Below are positions 25,438-37,645 of a DNA stretch of 64,000 nt, piece after piece. The notes beneath the pieces are model-generated. The model ran no database searches, was not told the DNA's origin, and saw only the letters and a program-made list of their open reading frames with translations. Positions within the stretch are counted from its first letter, which is position 1, and each line of letters begins with the position of its first letter. The stretch is from Gordius sp. MW1. Taxonomy: Eukaryota > Nematomorpha > Gordioida > Gordea > Gordiidae. Location of the stretch: the NCBI GenBank assembly GCA_964036665.1, contig OZ038532.1:13224537-13288536 (forward strand), in the 5' to 3' direction. Position numbers and translations under genes: made by a program.

Positions 25438-28400
25438 TTGTCTTTTGTCAAAATGAATAGTTCTGGCTGCTTAAAACCTCTTTTCGGAAGTAAATCGAGG
25501 ATAATAGGATTCTCAAATTGGCTTACTTTTATATATTTTTTCATGCTCTTTCACATAGAATCGAAAAAATTAAATATTTTTACCTCAAAATTTTTCACAT
25601 ATTTTTCTTTCAACCGTATGCATCCGATGAAAGTTGTCGTTATCAGACGTGGTTTCGATGATAAAAAGTAAAAATTTATCAGAATCAGAAAACTATTACT
25701 TTAAAATCATGATCGCATAGTGCATTTTTGAAAAATTAAGCACTCACGTTGCGATCAAACTAATCGCAACAATAAAACGTTGTCTTTTGTCAAAATGATA
25801 GTTCTCGCAGCTTAAAACCACTTTTCGGAAGTCAATCGAGGATAATAGGATTCTCAAATTGGCTTACTTTTATATATTTTTTCATGCTCTTTCACATAGA
25901 ATCGAAAAAATTAAATATTTTTACCTCAAAATTTTTCACATATTTTTCTTTCAACCGTATGCATCCGATGAAAGTTGTCGTTTTCAGACGTGGTTTCGAT
26001 GATAAAAAGTAAAAATTTATCAGAATCAGAAAACTATTACTTTAAAATCATGATCGCATAGTGCAATTTTGAAAAATTAAGCACTCACGTTGCGATCAAA
26101 CTAATCGCAACAATAAAACGTTGTCTTTTGTCAAAATGATAGTTCTCGCAGCTTAAAACCACTTTTCGGAAGTCAATCGAGGATAATAGGATTCTCAAAT
26201 TGGCTTACTTTTATATATTTTTTCATGCTCTTTCACATAGAATTGAAAAAAATAAATATTTTAACCTCAAAATTTTCCACATATTTTTCTTACCGTATTC
26301 ATCCGATGAAAGTTGTCGTTTTCAGACGTGGTTTCTATGATAAAAAGTAAAAATTTATCAGAATCAGAAAACTATTACTTTAAAATAATGATCGCATAGT
26401 CCATTTTTGAAAAATTAAACACTCACATTGCGATACAACAAACTAATCGCAACAATAAAACGTTGTCTTTTGTCAAAATGAATAGTTCTGGCTGCTTAAA
26501 ACCTTTTTTCGGAAGTAAATCGAGGATAATAGGATTCTCAAATTGGCTTACTTTTATATATTTTTTCATGCTCTTTCACATAGAATCGAAAAAATTAAAT
26601 ATTTTTACCTCAAAATTTTTCACATATTTTTCTTTCAACCGTATGCATCCGATGAAAGTTGTCGTTTTCAGACGTGGTTTCGATGACAAAAAGTAAAAAT
26701 TTATCAGAATCAGAGAAATTTTACTTTGAAATCATGATCGCATAGTGCATTTTTGAAAAATTAAACACTCACGTTGCGATACAACAAACTAATCGCAACA
26801 ATAAAACGTTGTCTTTTGTCAAAATGAATAGTTCTGGCTGCTTAAAACCTCTTTTCGGAAGTAAATCGAGGATAATAGGATTCTCAAATTGGCTTACTTT
26901 TATATATTTTTTCATGCTCTTTCACATAGAATCGAAAAAATTAAATATTTTTACCTCAAAATTTTTCACATATTTTTCTTTCAACCGTATGCATCCGATG
27001 AAAGTTGTCGTTTTCAGACGTGGTTTCGATGATAAAAAGTAAAAATTTATCAGAATCAGAAAACTATTACTTTAAAATCATGATCGCATAGTGCATTTTT
27101 GAAAAATTAAGCACTCACGTTGCGATACAACAAACTAATCGCAACAATAAACCGTTGTCTTTTGTCAAAATGATAGTTCTCGCAGCTTAAAACCTCTTTT
27201 CGGAAGTCAATCGAGGATATTAGGATTCTCAAATTGGCTTACTTTTATATATTTTTTCATGCTCATTCACATAGAATCGAAAAAATTAAATATTTTTACC
27301 TCAAAATTTGTCACATATTTTTCTTTCAACCGTATGCATCCGATGAAAGTTGTCGTTTTCAGACGTGGTTTCGATGATAAAAAGTAAAAATTTATCAGAA
27401 TCAGAAAACTATTACTTTAAAATCATGATCGCATAGTGCATTTGAAAAATTAAGCACTCACGTTGCGATACAACAAACTAATCGCAACAATAAAACGTTG
27501 TTGTCAAAATGATAGTTCTCGCAGCTTAAAACCTCTTTTCGGAAGTCAATCGAGGATATTAGGATTCTCAAATTGGCTTACTTTTATATATTTTTTCTAG
27601 CTCTTTCACATAGAATTGAAAAAAATAAATATTTTTACCTCAAATTTTTTTACATATTTTTCTTTGAAACGTATTCATCCGATGAAAGTTGTCTTTTTCA
27701 GACGTGGTTTCTATGATCCCAAGTAAAAATTTATCAGAATCAGAGAAATGTTACTTTGAAATCATGATCGCATAGTGCATTTTTGAAAAATTAAACACTC
27801 ACGTTGCGATACAACAAACTAATCGCAACAATAAAACGTTGTCTTTTGTCAAAATGAATAGTTCTGGCAGCTTAAAACCTCTTTTCGGAAGTAAATCGAG
27901 GATAATAGGATTCTCAAATTGGCTTACTTTTATATATTTTTTCATGCTCTTTCACATAGAATTGAAAAAAATAAATATTTTTACCTCAAAATTTTTCACA
28001 TATTTTTCTTTGAACCGTATTCATCCGATGAAAGTTGTCGTTTTCAGACGTGGTTTCTATGATCCCAAGTAAAAATTTATCAGAATCAGAGAAATGTTAC
28101 TTTGAAATCATGATCGCATAGTGCATTTTTGAAAAATTAAACACTCACGTTGCGATACAACAAACTAATCGCAACAATAAAACGTTGTCTTTTGTCAAAA
28201 TGAATAGTTCTGGCAGATTAAAACCTCTTTTCGGAAGTAAATCGAGGATAATAAGATTCTCAAATTGACTTACTTTTATATATTTTTTCATGCTCTTTCA
28301 CATAGAATTCAAAAAAAAAATATTTTAACCTCAAAATTTTTCACATATTTTTCTTACCGTATTCATCCGATGAAAGTTGTCGTTTTCAGACGTGGTTTCT

Positions 28401-30360
28401 ATGATAAAAAGTAAAAATTTATCAGAATCAGAAAACTATTACTTTAAAATCATGATCGCATAGTGCATTTTTGAAAAATTAAGCACTCACGTTGCGATAC
28501 AACAAACTATTCGCAACAATAAAACGTTGTCTTTTGTCAAAATGAATAGTTCTGGCAGCTTAAAACCTCTTTTCGGAAGTAAATCGAGGATAATAGGATT
28601 CTCAAATTGGCTTACTTTTATATATTTTTTCATGCTCTTTCACATAGAATCGAAAAAAATAAATATTTTTACCTCAAAATTTTTCACATATTTTTCTTTC
28701 AACCGTATGCATCCGATTAAAGTTGTCGTTTTCAGACGTGGTTTCGATGATAAAAAGTAAAAATTTATCAGAATCAGAAAACTATTACTTTAAAATCATG
28801 ATCGCATAGTGCATTTTTGAAAAATTAAGCACTCACGTTGCGATCAAACTAATCGCAACAATAAAACGTTGTCTTTTGTCAAAATGATAGTTCTCGCAGC
28901 TTAAAACCTCTTTTCGGAAGTCAATCGAGGATAATAGGATTCTCAAATTGGCTTACTTTTATATATTTTTTCATGCTCTTTCACATAGAATTGAAAAAAA
29001 TAAATATTTTAACCTCAAAATTTTTCACATATTTTTCTTACCGGATTCATCCGATGAAAGTTGTCGTTTTCAGACGTGGTTTCTATGATAAAAAGTAAAA
29101 ATTTATCAGAATCAGAAAACTATTACTTTAAAATCATGATCGCATAGTGCATTTTTGAAAAATTAAACACTCACGTTGCGATACAACAAACTATTCGCAA
29201 CAGTAAAACGTTGTCTTTTGTCAAAATGAATAGTTCTGGCTGCTTAAAACCTCTTTTCGGAAGTAAATCGAGGATAAAATTGGCTTACTTTTATATATTT
29301 TTTCATGCTCTTTCACATAGAATCGAAAAAATTAAATATTTTTACCTCAAAATTTTTTACATATTTTTCTTTCAACCGTATGCATCCGATGAAAGTTGTC
29401 GTTTTCAGACGTGGTTTCGATGATAAAAAGTAAAAATTTATCAGAATCAGAAAACTATTACTTTAAAATCATGATCGCATAGTGCATTTTTGAAAAATTA
29501 AGCACTCACGTTGCGATACAACAAACTAATCGCAACAATAAACCGTTGTCTTTTGTCAAAATGATAGTTCGCAGCTTAAAACCTCTTTTCGGAAGTCAAT
29601 CGAGGATATTAGGATTCTCAAATTGGCTTACTTTTATATATTTTTTCTAGCTCTTTCACATAGAATTGAAAAAAATAAATATTTTTACCTCAAATTTTTT
29701 TACATATTTTTCTTTGAAACGTATTCATCCGATGAAAGTTGTCTTTTTCAGACGTGGTTTCTATGATCCCAAGTAAAAATTTATCAGAATCAGAGAAATG
29801 TTACTTTGAAATCATGATCGCATAGTGCATTTTTGAAAAATTAAACACTCACGTTGCGATACAACAAACTAATCGCAACAATAAAACGTTGTCTTTTGTC
29901 AAAATGAATAGTTCTGGCAGCTTAAAACCTCTTTTCGGAAGTAAATCGAGGATAATAGGATTCTCAAATTGGCTTACTTTTATATATTTTTTCATGCTCT
30001 TTCACATAGAATTGAAAAAAATAAATATTTTTACCTCAAAATTTTTCACATATTTTTCTTTGAACCGTATTCATCCGATGAAAGTTGTCGTTTTCAGACG
30101 TGGTTTCTATGATCCCAAGTAAAAATTTATCAGAATCAGAGAAATGTTACTTTGAAATCATGATCGCATAGTGCATTTTTGAAAAATTAAACACTCACGT
30201 TGCGATACAACAAACTAATCGCAACAATAAAACGTTGTCTTTTGTCAAAATGAATAGTTCTGGCAGATTAAAACCTCTTTTCGGAAGTAAATCGAGGATA
30301 ATAAGATTCTCAAATTGACTTACTTTTATATATTTTTTCATGCTCTTTCACATAGAATTC
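25221..30360 (+). repeat. 15-monomer higher-order unit, copy 1 (5,140 bp)
   Basis: Aligns with 30361-35550 at a constant offset of 5,140 bp. The unit has 15 monomers and many private markers found in both copies: GTCGTTATCAG (25646), TTTTTTCGG (26505), a GTTGTTGTC 4-bp loss (about 27502), a 10-A run (28311), CGATTAAAG (28717), an 11-bp loss after GAGGATA (about 29276) and GATAGTTCGCAGC, a 2-bp loss (about 29567). Because the offset never changes, all indels are shared. The match continues to 30410, 50 bp past one period. Confidence 0.92.
26809..27154 (+). repeat. Representative monomer: B-type first half, c-type second half (346 bp)
   Basis: The B-type first half has an extra A (AAAATGAATAG instead of AAAATGATAG), TTCTGGC followed by TGC, AGC or AGA, and GTAAATCGAGG instead of GTCAATCGAGG. 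The extra base opens a frame of about 77 codons, which is why B units give repeated open frames and A units do not. The c-type second half has CTTTCAACCGTATGCATCC (containing an ATGCAT NsiI site), TTTCGATGATAAAAAG and GAAAACTATTAC. In this sub-lineage AGAATCG is followed by AAAAAATTAAAT. Nearly the same unit recurs many times from 22.3 kb rightwards, for example at 22337, 23367, 31949, 37418 and 39807. Confidence 0.9.
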
Positions 30361-33300
30361 AAAAAAATAAATATTTTAACCTCAAAATTTTTCACATATT
30401 TTTCTTACCGGATTCATCCGATGAAAGTTGTCGTTTTCAGACGTGGTTTCTATGATAAAAAGTAAAAATTTATCAGAATCAGAAAACTATTACTTTAAAA
30501 TCATGATCGCATAGTGCATTTTTGAAAAATTAAACACTCACGTTGCGATACAACAAACTATTCGCAACAGTAAAACGTTGTCTTTTGTCAAAATGAATAG
30601 TTCTGGCTGCTTAAAACCTCTTTTCGGAAGTAAATCGAGGATAATAGGATTCTCAAATTGGCTTACTTTTATATATTTTTTCATGCTCTTTCACATAGAA
30701 TCGAAAAAATTAAATATTTTTACCTCAAAATTTTTCACATATTTTTCTTTCAACCGTATGCATCCGATGAAAGTTGTCGTTATCAGACGTGGTTTCGATG
30801 ATAAAAAGTAAAAATTTATCAGAATCAGAAAACTATTACTTTAAAATCATGATCGCATAGTGCATTTTTGAAAAATTAAGCACTCACGTTGCGATCAAAC
30901 TAATCGCAACAATAAAACGTTGTCTTTTGTCAAAATGATAGTTCTCGCAGCTTAAAACCACTTTTCGGAAGTCAATCGAGGATAATAGGATTCTCAAATT
31001 GGCTTACTTTTATATATTTTTTCATGCTCTTTCACATAGAATCGAAAAAATTAAATATTTTTACCTCAAAATTTTTCACATATTTTTCTTTCAACCGTAT
31101 GCATCCGATGAAAGTTGTCGTTTTCAGACGTGGTTTCGATGATAAAAAGTAAAAATTTATCAGAATCAGAAAACTATTACTTTAAAATCATGATCGCATA
31201 GTGCAATTTTGAAAAATTAAGCACTCACGTTGCGATCAAACTAATCGCAACAATAAAACGTTGTCTTTTGTCAAAATGATAGTTCTCGCAGCTTAAAACC
31301 ACTTTTCGGAAGTCAATCGAGGATAATAGGATTCTCAAATTGGCTTACTTTTATATATTTTTTCATGCTCTTTCACATAGAATTGAAAAAAATAAATATT
31401 TTAACCTCATAATTTTCCACATATTTTTCTTACCGTATTCATCCGATGAAAGTTGTCGTTTTCAGACGTGGTTTCTATGATAAAAAGTAAAAATTTATCA
31501 GAATCAGAAAACTATTACTTTAAAATAATGATCGCATAGTCCATTTTTGAAAAATTAAACACTCACATTGCGATACAACAAACTAATCGCAACAATAAAA
31601 CGTTGTCTTTTGTCAAAATGAATAGTTCTGGCTGCTTAAAACCTTTTTTCGGAAGTAAATCGAGGATAATAGGATTCTCAAATTGGCTTACTTTTATATA
31701 TTTTTTCATGCTCTTTCACATAGAATCGAAAAAATTAAATATTTTTACCTCAAAATTTTTCACATATTTTTCTTTCAACCGTATGCATCCGATGAAAGTT
31801 GTCGTTTTCAGACGTGGTTTCGATGACAAAAAGTAAAAATTTATCAGAATCAGAGAAATTTTACTTTGAAATCATGATCGCATAGTGCATTTTTGAAAAA
31901 TTAAACACTCACGTTGCGATACAACAAACTAATCGCAACAATAAAACGTTGTCTTTTGTCAAAATGAATAGTTCTGGCTGCTTAAAACCTCTTTTCGGAA
32001 GTAAATCGAGGATAATAGGATTCTCAAATTGGCTTACTTTTATATATTTTTTCATGCTCTTTCACATAGAATCGAAAAAATTAAATATTTTTACCTCAAA
32101 ATTTTTCACATATTTTTCTTTCAACCGTATGCATCCGATGAAAGTTGTCGTTTTCAGACGTGGTTTCGATGATAAAAAGTAAAAATTTATCAGAATCAGA
32201 AAACTATTACTTTAAAATCATGATCGCATAGTGCATTTTTGAAAAATTAAGCACTCACGTTGCGATACAACAAACTAATCGCAACAATAAACCGTTGTCT
32301 TTTGTCAAAATGATAGTTCTCGCAGCTTAAAACCTCTTTTCGGAAGTCAATCGAGGATATTAGGATTCTCAAATTGGCTTACTTTTATATATTTTTTCAT
32401 GCTCATTCACATAGAATCGAAAAAATTAAATATTTTTACCTCAAAATTTGTCACATATTTTTCTTTCAACCGTATGCATCCGATGAAAGTTGTCGTTTTC
32501 AGACGTGGTTTCGATGATAAAAAGTAAAAATTTATCAGAATCAGAAAACTATTACTTTAAAATCATGATCGCATAGTGCATTTGAAAAATTAAGCACTCA
32601 CGTTGCGATACAACAAACTAATCGCAACAATAAAACGTTGTTGTCAAAATGATAGTTCTCGCAGCTTAAAACCTCTTTTCGGAAGTCAATCGAGGATATT
32701 AGGATTCTCAAATTGGCTTACTTTTATATATTTTTTCTAGCTCTTTCACATAGAATTGAAAAAAATAAATATTTTTACCTCAAATTTTTTTACATATTTT
32801 TCTTTGAAACGTATTCATCCGATGAAAGTTGTCTTTTTCAGACGTGGTTTCTATGATCCCAAGTAAAAATTTATCAGAATCAGAGAAATGTTACTTTGAA
32901 ATCATGATCGCATAGTGCATTTTTGAAAAATTAAACACTCACGTTGCGATACAACAAACTAATCGCAACAATAAAACGTTGTCTTTTGTCAAAATGAATA
33001 GTTCTGGCAGCTTAAAACCTCTTTTCGGAAGTAAATCGAGGATAATAGGATTCTCAAATTGGCTTACTTTTATATATTTTTTCATGCTCTTTCACATAGA
33101 ATTGAAAAAAATAAATATTTTTACCTCAAAATTTTTCACATATTTTTCTTTGAACCGTATTCATCCGATGAAAGTTGTCGTTTTCAGACGTGGTTTCTAT
33201 GATCCCAAGTAAAAATTTATCAGAATCAGAGAAATGTTACTTTGAAATCATGATCGCATAGTGCATTTTTGAAAAATTAAACACTCACGTTGCGATACAA

Positions 33301-35550
33301 CAAACTAATCGCAACAATAAAACGTTGTCTTTTGTCAAAATGAATAGTTCTGGCAGATTAAAACCTCTTTTCGGAAGTAAATCGAGGATAATAAGATTCT
33401 CAAATTGACTTACTTTTATATATTTTTTCATGCTCTTTCACATAGAATTCAAAAAAAAAATATTTTAACCTCAAAATTTTTCACATATTTTTCTTACCGT
33501 ATTCATCCGATGAAAGTTGTCGTTTTCAGACGTGGTTTCTATGATAAAAAGTAAAAATTTATCAGAATCAGAAAACTATTACTTTAAAATCATGATCGCA
33601 TAGTGCATTTTTGAAAAATTAAGCACTCACGTTGCGATACAACAAACTATTCGCAACAATAAAACGTTGTCTTTTGTCAAAATGAATAGTTCTGGCAGCT
33701 TAAAACCTCTTTTCGGAAGTAAATCGAGGATAATAGGATTCTCAAATTGGCTTACTTTTATATATTTTTTCATGCTCTTTCACATAGAATCGAAAAAAAT
33801 AAATATTTTTACCTCAAAATTTTTCACATATTTTTCTTTCAACCGTATGCATCCGATTAAAGTTGTCGTTTTCAGACGTGGTTTCGATGATAAAAAGTAA
33901 AAATTTATCAGAATCAGAAAACTATTACTTTAAAATCATGATCGCATAGTGCATTTTTGAAAAATTAAGCACTCACGTTGCGATCAAACTAATCGCAACA
34001 ATAAAACGTTGTCTTTTGTCAAAATGATAGTTCTCGCAGCTTAAAACCTCTTTTCGGAAGTCAATCGAGGATAATAGGATTCTCAAATTGGCTTACTTTT
34101 ATATATTTTTTCATGCTCTTTCACATAGAATTGAAAAAAATAAATATTTTAACCTCAAAATTTTTCACATATTTTTCTTACCGGATTCATCCGATGAAAG
34201 TTGTCGTTTTCAGACGTGGTTTCTATGATAAAAAGTAAAAATTTATCAGAATCAGAAAACTATTACTTTAAAATCATGATCGCATAGTGCATTTTTGAAA
34301 AATTAAACACTCACGTTGCGATACAACAAACTATTCGCAACAGTAAAACGTTGTCTTTTGTCAAAATGAATAGTTCTGGCTGCTTAAAACCTCTTTTCGG
34401 AAGTAAATCGAGGATAAAATTGGCTTACTTTTATATATTTTTTCATGCTCTTTCACATAGAATCGAAAAAATTAAATATTTTTACCTCAAAATTTTTTAC
34501 ATATTTTTCTTTCAACCGTATGCATCCGATGAAAGTTGTCGTTTTCAGACGTGGTTTCGATGATAAAAAGTAAAAATTTATCAGAATCAGAAAACTATTA
34601 CTTTAAAATCATGATCGCATAGTGCATTTTTGAAAAATTAAGCACTCACGTTGCGATACAACAAACTAATCGCAACAATAAACCGTTGTCTTTTGTCAAA
34701 ATGATAGTTCGCAGCTTAAAACCTCTTTTCGGAAGTCAATCGAGGATATTAGGATTCTCAAATTGGCTTACTTTTATATATTTTTTCTAGCTCTTTCACA
34801 TAGAATTGAAAAAAATAAATATTTTTACCTCAAATTTTTTTACATATTTTTCTTTGAAACGTATTCATCCGATGAAAGTTGTCTTTTTCAGACGTGGTTT
34901 CTATGATCCCAAGTAAAAATTTATCAGAATCAGAGAAATGTTACTTTGAAATCATGATCGCATAGTGCATTTTTGAAAAATTAAACACTCACGTTGCGAT
35001 ACAACAAACTAATCGCAACAATAAAACGTTGTCTTTTGTCAAAATGAATAGTTCTGGCAGCTTAAAACCTCTTTTCGGAAGTAAATCGAGGATAATAGGA
35101 TTCTCAAATTGGCTTACTTTTATATATTTTTTCATGCTCTTTCACATAGAATTGAAAAAAATAAATATTTTTACCTCAAAATTTTTCACATATTTTTCTT
35201 TGAACCGTATTCATCCGATGAAAGTTGTCGTTTTCAGACGTGGTTTCTATGATCCCAAGTAAAAATTTATCAGAATCAGAGAAATGTTACTTTGAAATCA
35301 TGATCGCATAGTGCATTTTTGAAAAATTAAACACTCACGTTGCGATACAACAAACTAATCGCAACAATAAAACGTTGTCTTTTGTCAAAATGAATAGTTC
35401 TGGCAGATTAAAACCTCTTTTCGGAAGTAAATCGAGGATAATAAGATTCTCAAATTGACTTACTTTTATATATTTTTTCATGCTCTTTCACATAGAATTC
35501 AAAAAAATAAATATTTTAACCTCAAAATTTTTCACATATTTTTCTTACCG
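30361..35550 (+). repeat. 15-monomer higher-order unit, copy 2
   Basis: The second copy of the 5,140-bp unit. The only difference I found by eye is at 31410, where CTCATAATT replaces CTCAAAATT of 26270, so the duplication is very recent or homogenised, or it is an assembly repeat. The join lies somewhere in 30361-30410, monomer positions about 127-176 of the unit starting at 30235: its front has CTGGCAGATT and GAATTC, while its back has CTTACCGGATTC as in the unit at 25095. The match stops at 35551 (CTTACCGT instead of CTTACCGG). Confidence 0.92.
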
Positions 35551-37645
35551 TATTCATCCGATGAAAGTTGTTTTTCAGACGTGGTTTCTATGATAAAAAG
35601 TAAAAATTTATCAGAATCAGAAAACTATTACTTTAAAATCATGATCGCATAGTGCATTTTTGAAAAATTAAGCACTCACGTTGCGATACAACAAACTATT
35701 CGCAACAATAAAACGTTGTCTTTTGTCAAAATGAATAGTTCTGGCAGCTTAAAACCTCTTTTCGGAAGTAAATCGAGGATAATAGGATTCTCAAATTGGC
35801 TTACTTTTATATATTTTTTCATGCTCTACACATAGAATCGAAAAAAATAAATATTTTTACCTCAAAATTTTTCACATATTTTTCTTTCAACCGTATGCAT
35901 CCGATGAAAGTTGTCGTTTTCAGACGTGGTTTCGATGATAAAAAGTAAAAATTTATCAGAATCAAAAAACTATTACTTTAAAATCATGATCGCATAGTGC
36001 ATTTTTGAAAAATTAAGCACTCACGTTGCGATCAAACTAATCGCAACAATAAAACGTTGTCTTTTGTCAAAATGATAGTTCTCGCAGCTTAAAACCTCTT
36101 TTCGGAAGTCAATCGAGGATAATAGGATTCTCAAATTGGCTTACTTTTATATATTTTTTCATGCTCTTTCACATAGAATTGAAAAAAATAAATATTTTAA
36201 CCTCAAAATTTTTCACATATTTTTCTTACCGGATTCATCCGATGAAAGTTGTCGTTTTCAGACGTGGTTTCTATGATAAAAAGTAAAAATTTATCAGAAT
36301 CAGAAAACTATTACTTTAAAATCATGATCGCATAGTGCATTTTTGAAAAATTAAACACTCACGTTGCGATACAACAAACTATTCGCAACAGTAAAACGTT
36401 GTCTTTTGTCAAAATGAATAGTTCTGGCTGCTTAAAACCTCTTTTCGGAAGTAAATCGAGGATAAAATTGGCTTACTTTTATATATTTTTTCATGCTCTT
36501 TCACATAGAATCGAAAAAATTAAATATTTTTACCTCAAAATTTTTCACATATTTTTCTTTCAACCGTATGCATCCGATGAAAGTTGTCGTTTTCAGACGT
36601 GGTTTCGATGATAAAAAGTAAAAATTTATCAGAATCAGAAAACTATTACTTTAAAATCATGATCGCATAGTGCATTTTTGAAAAATTAAGCACTCACGTT
36701 GCGATCAAACTAATCGCAACAATAAAACGTTGTCTTTTGTCAAAATGATAGTTCTCGCAGCTTAAAACCACTTTTCGGAAGTCAATCGAGGATAATAGGA
36801 TTCTCAAATTAGCTTACTTTTATATATTTTTTCATGCTCTTTCACATAGAATTGAAAAAAATAAATATTTTAACCTCAAAATTTTCCACATATTTTTCTT
36901 ACCGTATTCATTCGATGAAAGTTATCGTTTTCAGACGTGGTTTCTATGATAAAAAGTAAAAATTTATCAGAATCAGAAAAGTATTACTTTAAAATCATGA
37001 TCGCATAGTCCATTTTTGAAAAATTAAACACTCACGTTGCGATACAACAAACTAATCGCAACAATAAAACGTTGTCTTTTGTCAAAATGAATAGTTCTGG
37101 CTGCTTAAAACCTCTTTTCGGAAGTAAATCGAGGATAATAGGATTCTCAAATTGGCTTACTTTTATATATTTTTTCATGCTCTTTCACATAGAATCGAAA
37201 AAATTAAATATTTTTACCTCAAAATTTTTCACATATTTTTCTTTCAACCGTATGCATCCGATGAAAGTTGTCGTTTTCAGACGTGGTTTCGATGATAAAA
37301 AGTAAAAATTTATCAGAATCAGAGAAATTTTACTTTGAAATCATGATCGCATAGTGCATTTTTGAAAAATTAAACACTCACGTTGCGATACAACAAACAA
37401 ATCGCAACAATAAAACGTTGTCTTTTGTCAAAATGAATAGTTCTGGCTGCTTAAAACCTCTTTTCGGAAGTAAATCGAGGATAATAGGATTCTCAAATTG
37501 GCTTACTTTTATATATTTTTTCATGCTCTTTCACATAGAATCGAAAAAATTAAATATTTTTACCTCAAAATTTTTCACATATTTTTCTTTCAACCGTATG
37601 CATCCGATGAAAGTTGTCGTTTTCAGACGTGGTTTCGATGATAAA
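35257..37645 (+). repeat. 7-monomer higher-order unit, copy 1 (2,389 bp)
   Basis: Aligns with 37646-40058 at a constant offset of 2,389 bp. Private markers in both copies are GTTGTTTTTCAG, which lacks CG plus one further base (about 35570), ATGCTCTACAC (35821), the 11-bp loss after GAGGATA (about 36464), TTCGATGAAAGTTATCG (about 36911), GAAAAGTATTAC (about 36977) and AACAAACAAATCGC (about 37393). I found no mismatch by eye. The first part overlaps the end of the 15-monomer duplication and derives from units like those at 33325-34700. Confidence 0.92.

Noticed and set aside
28303-28324. Long A run (10 A) as a possible retroelement tail
   Set aside because: It replaces the usual GAAAAAAATAAAT stretch at the same monomer position and the identical change is in the duplicated copy at 33451. 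It is a small repeat variant with no inserted sequence beside it.
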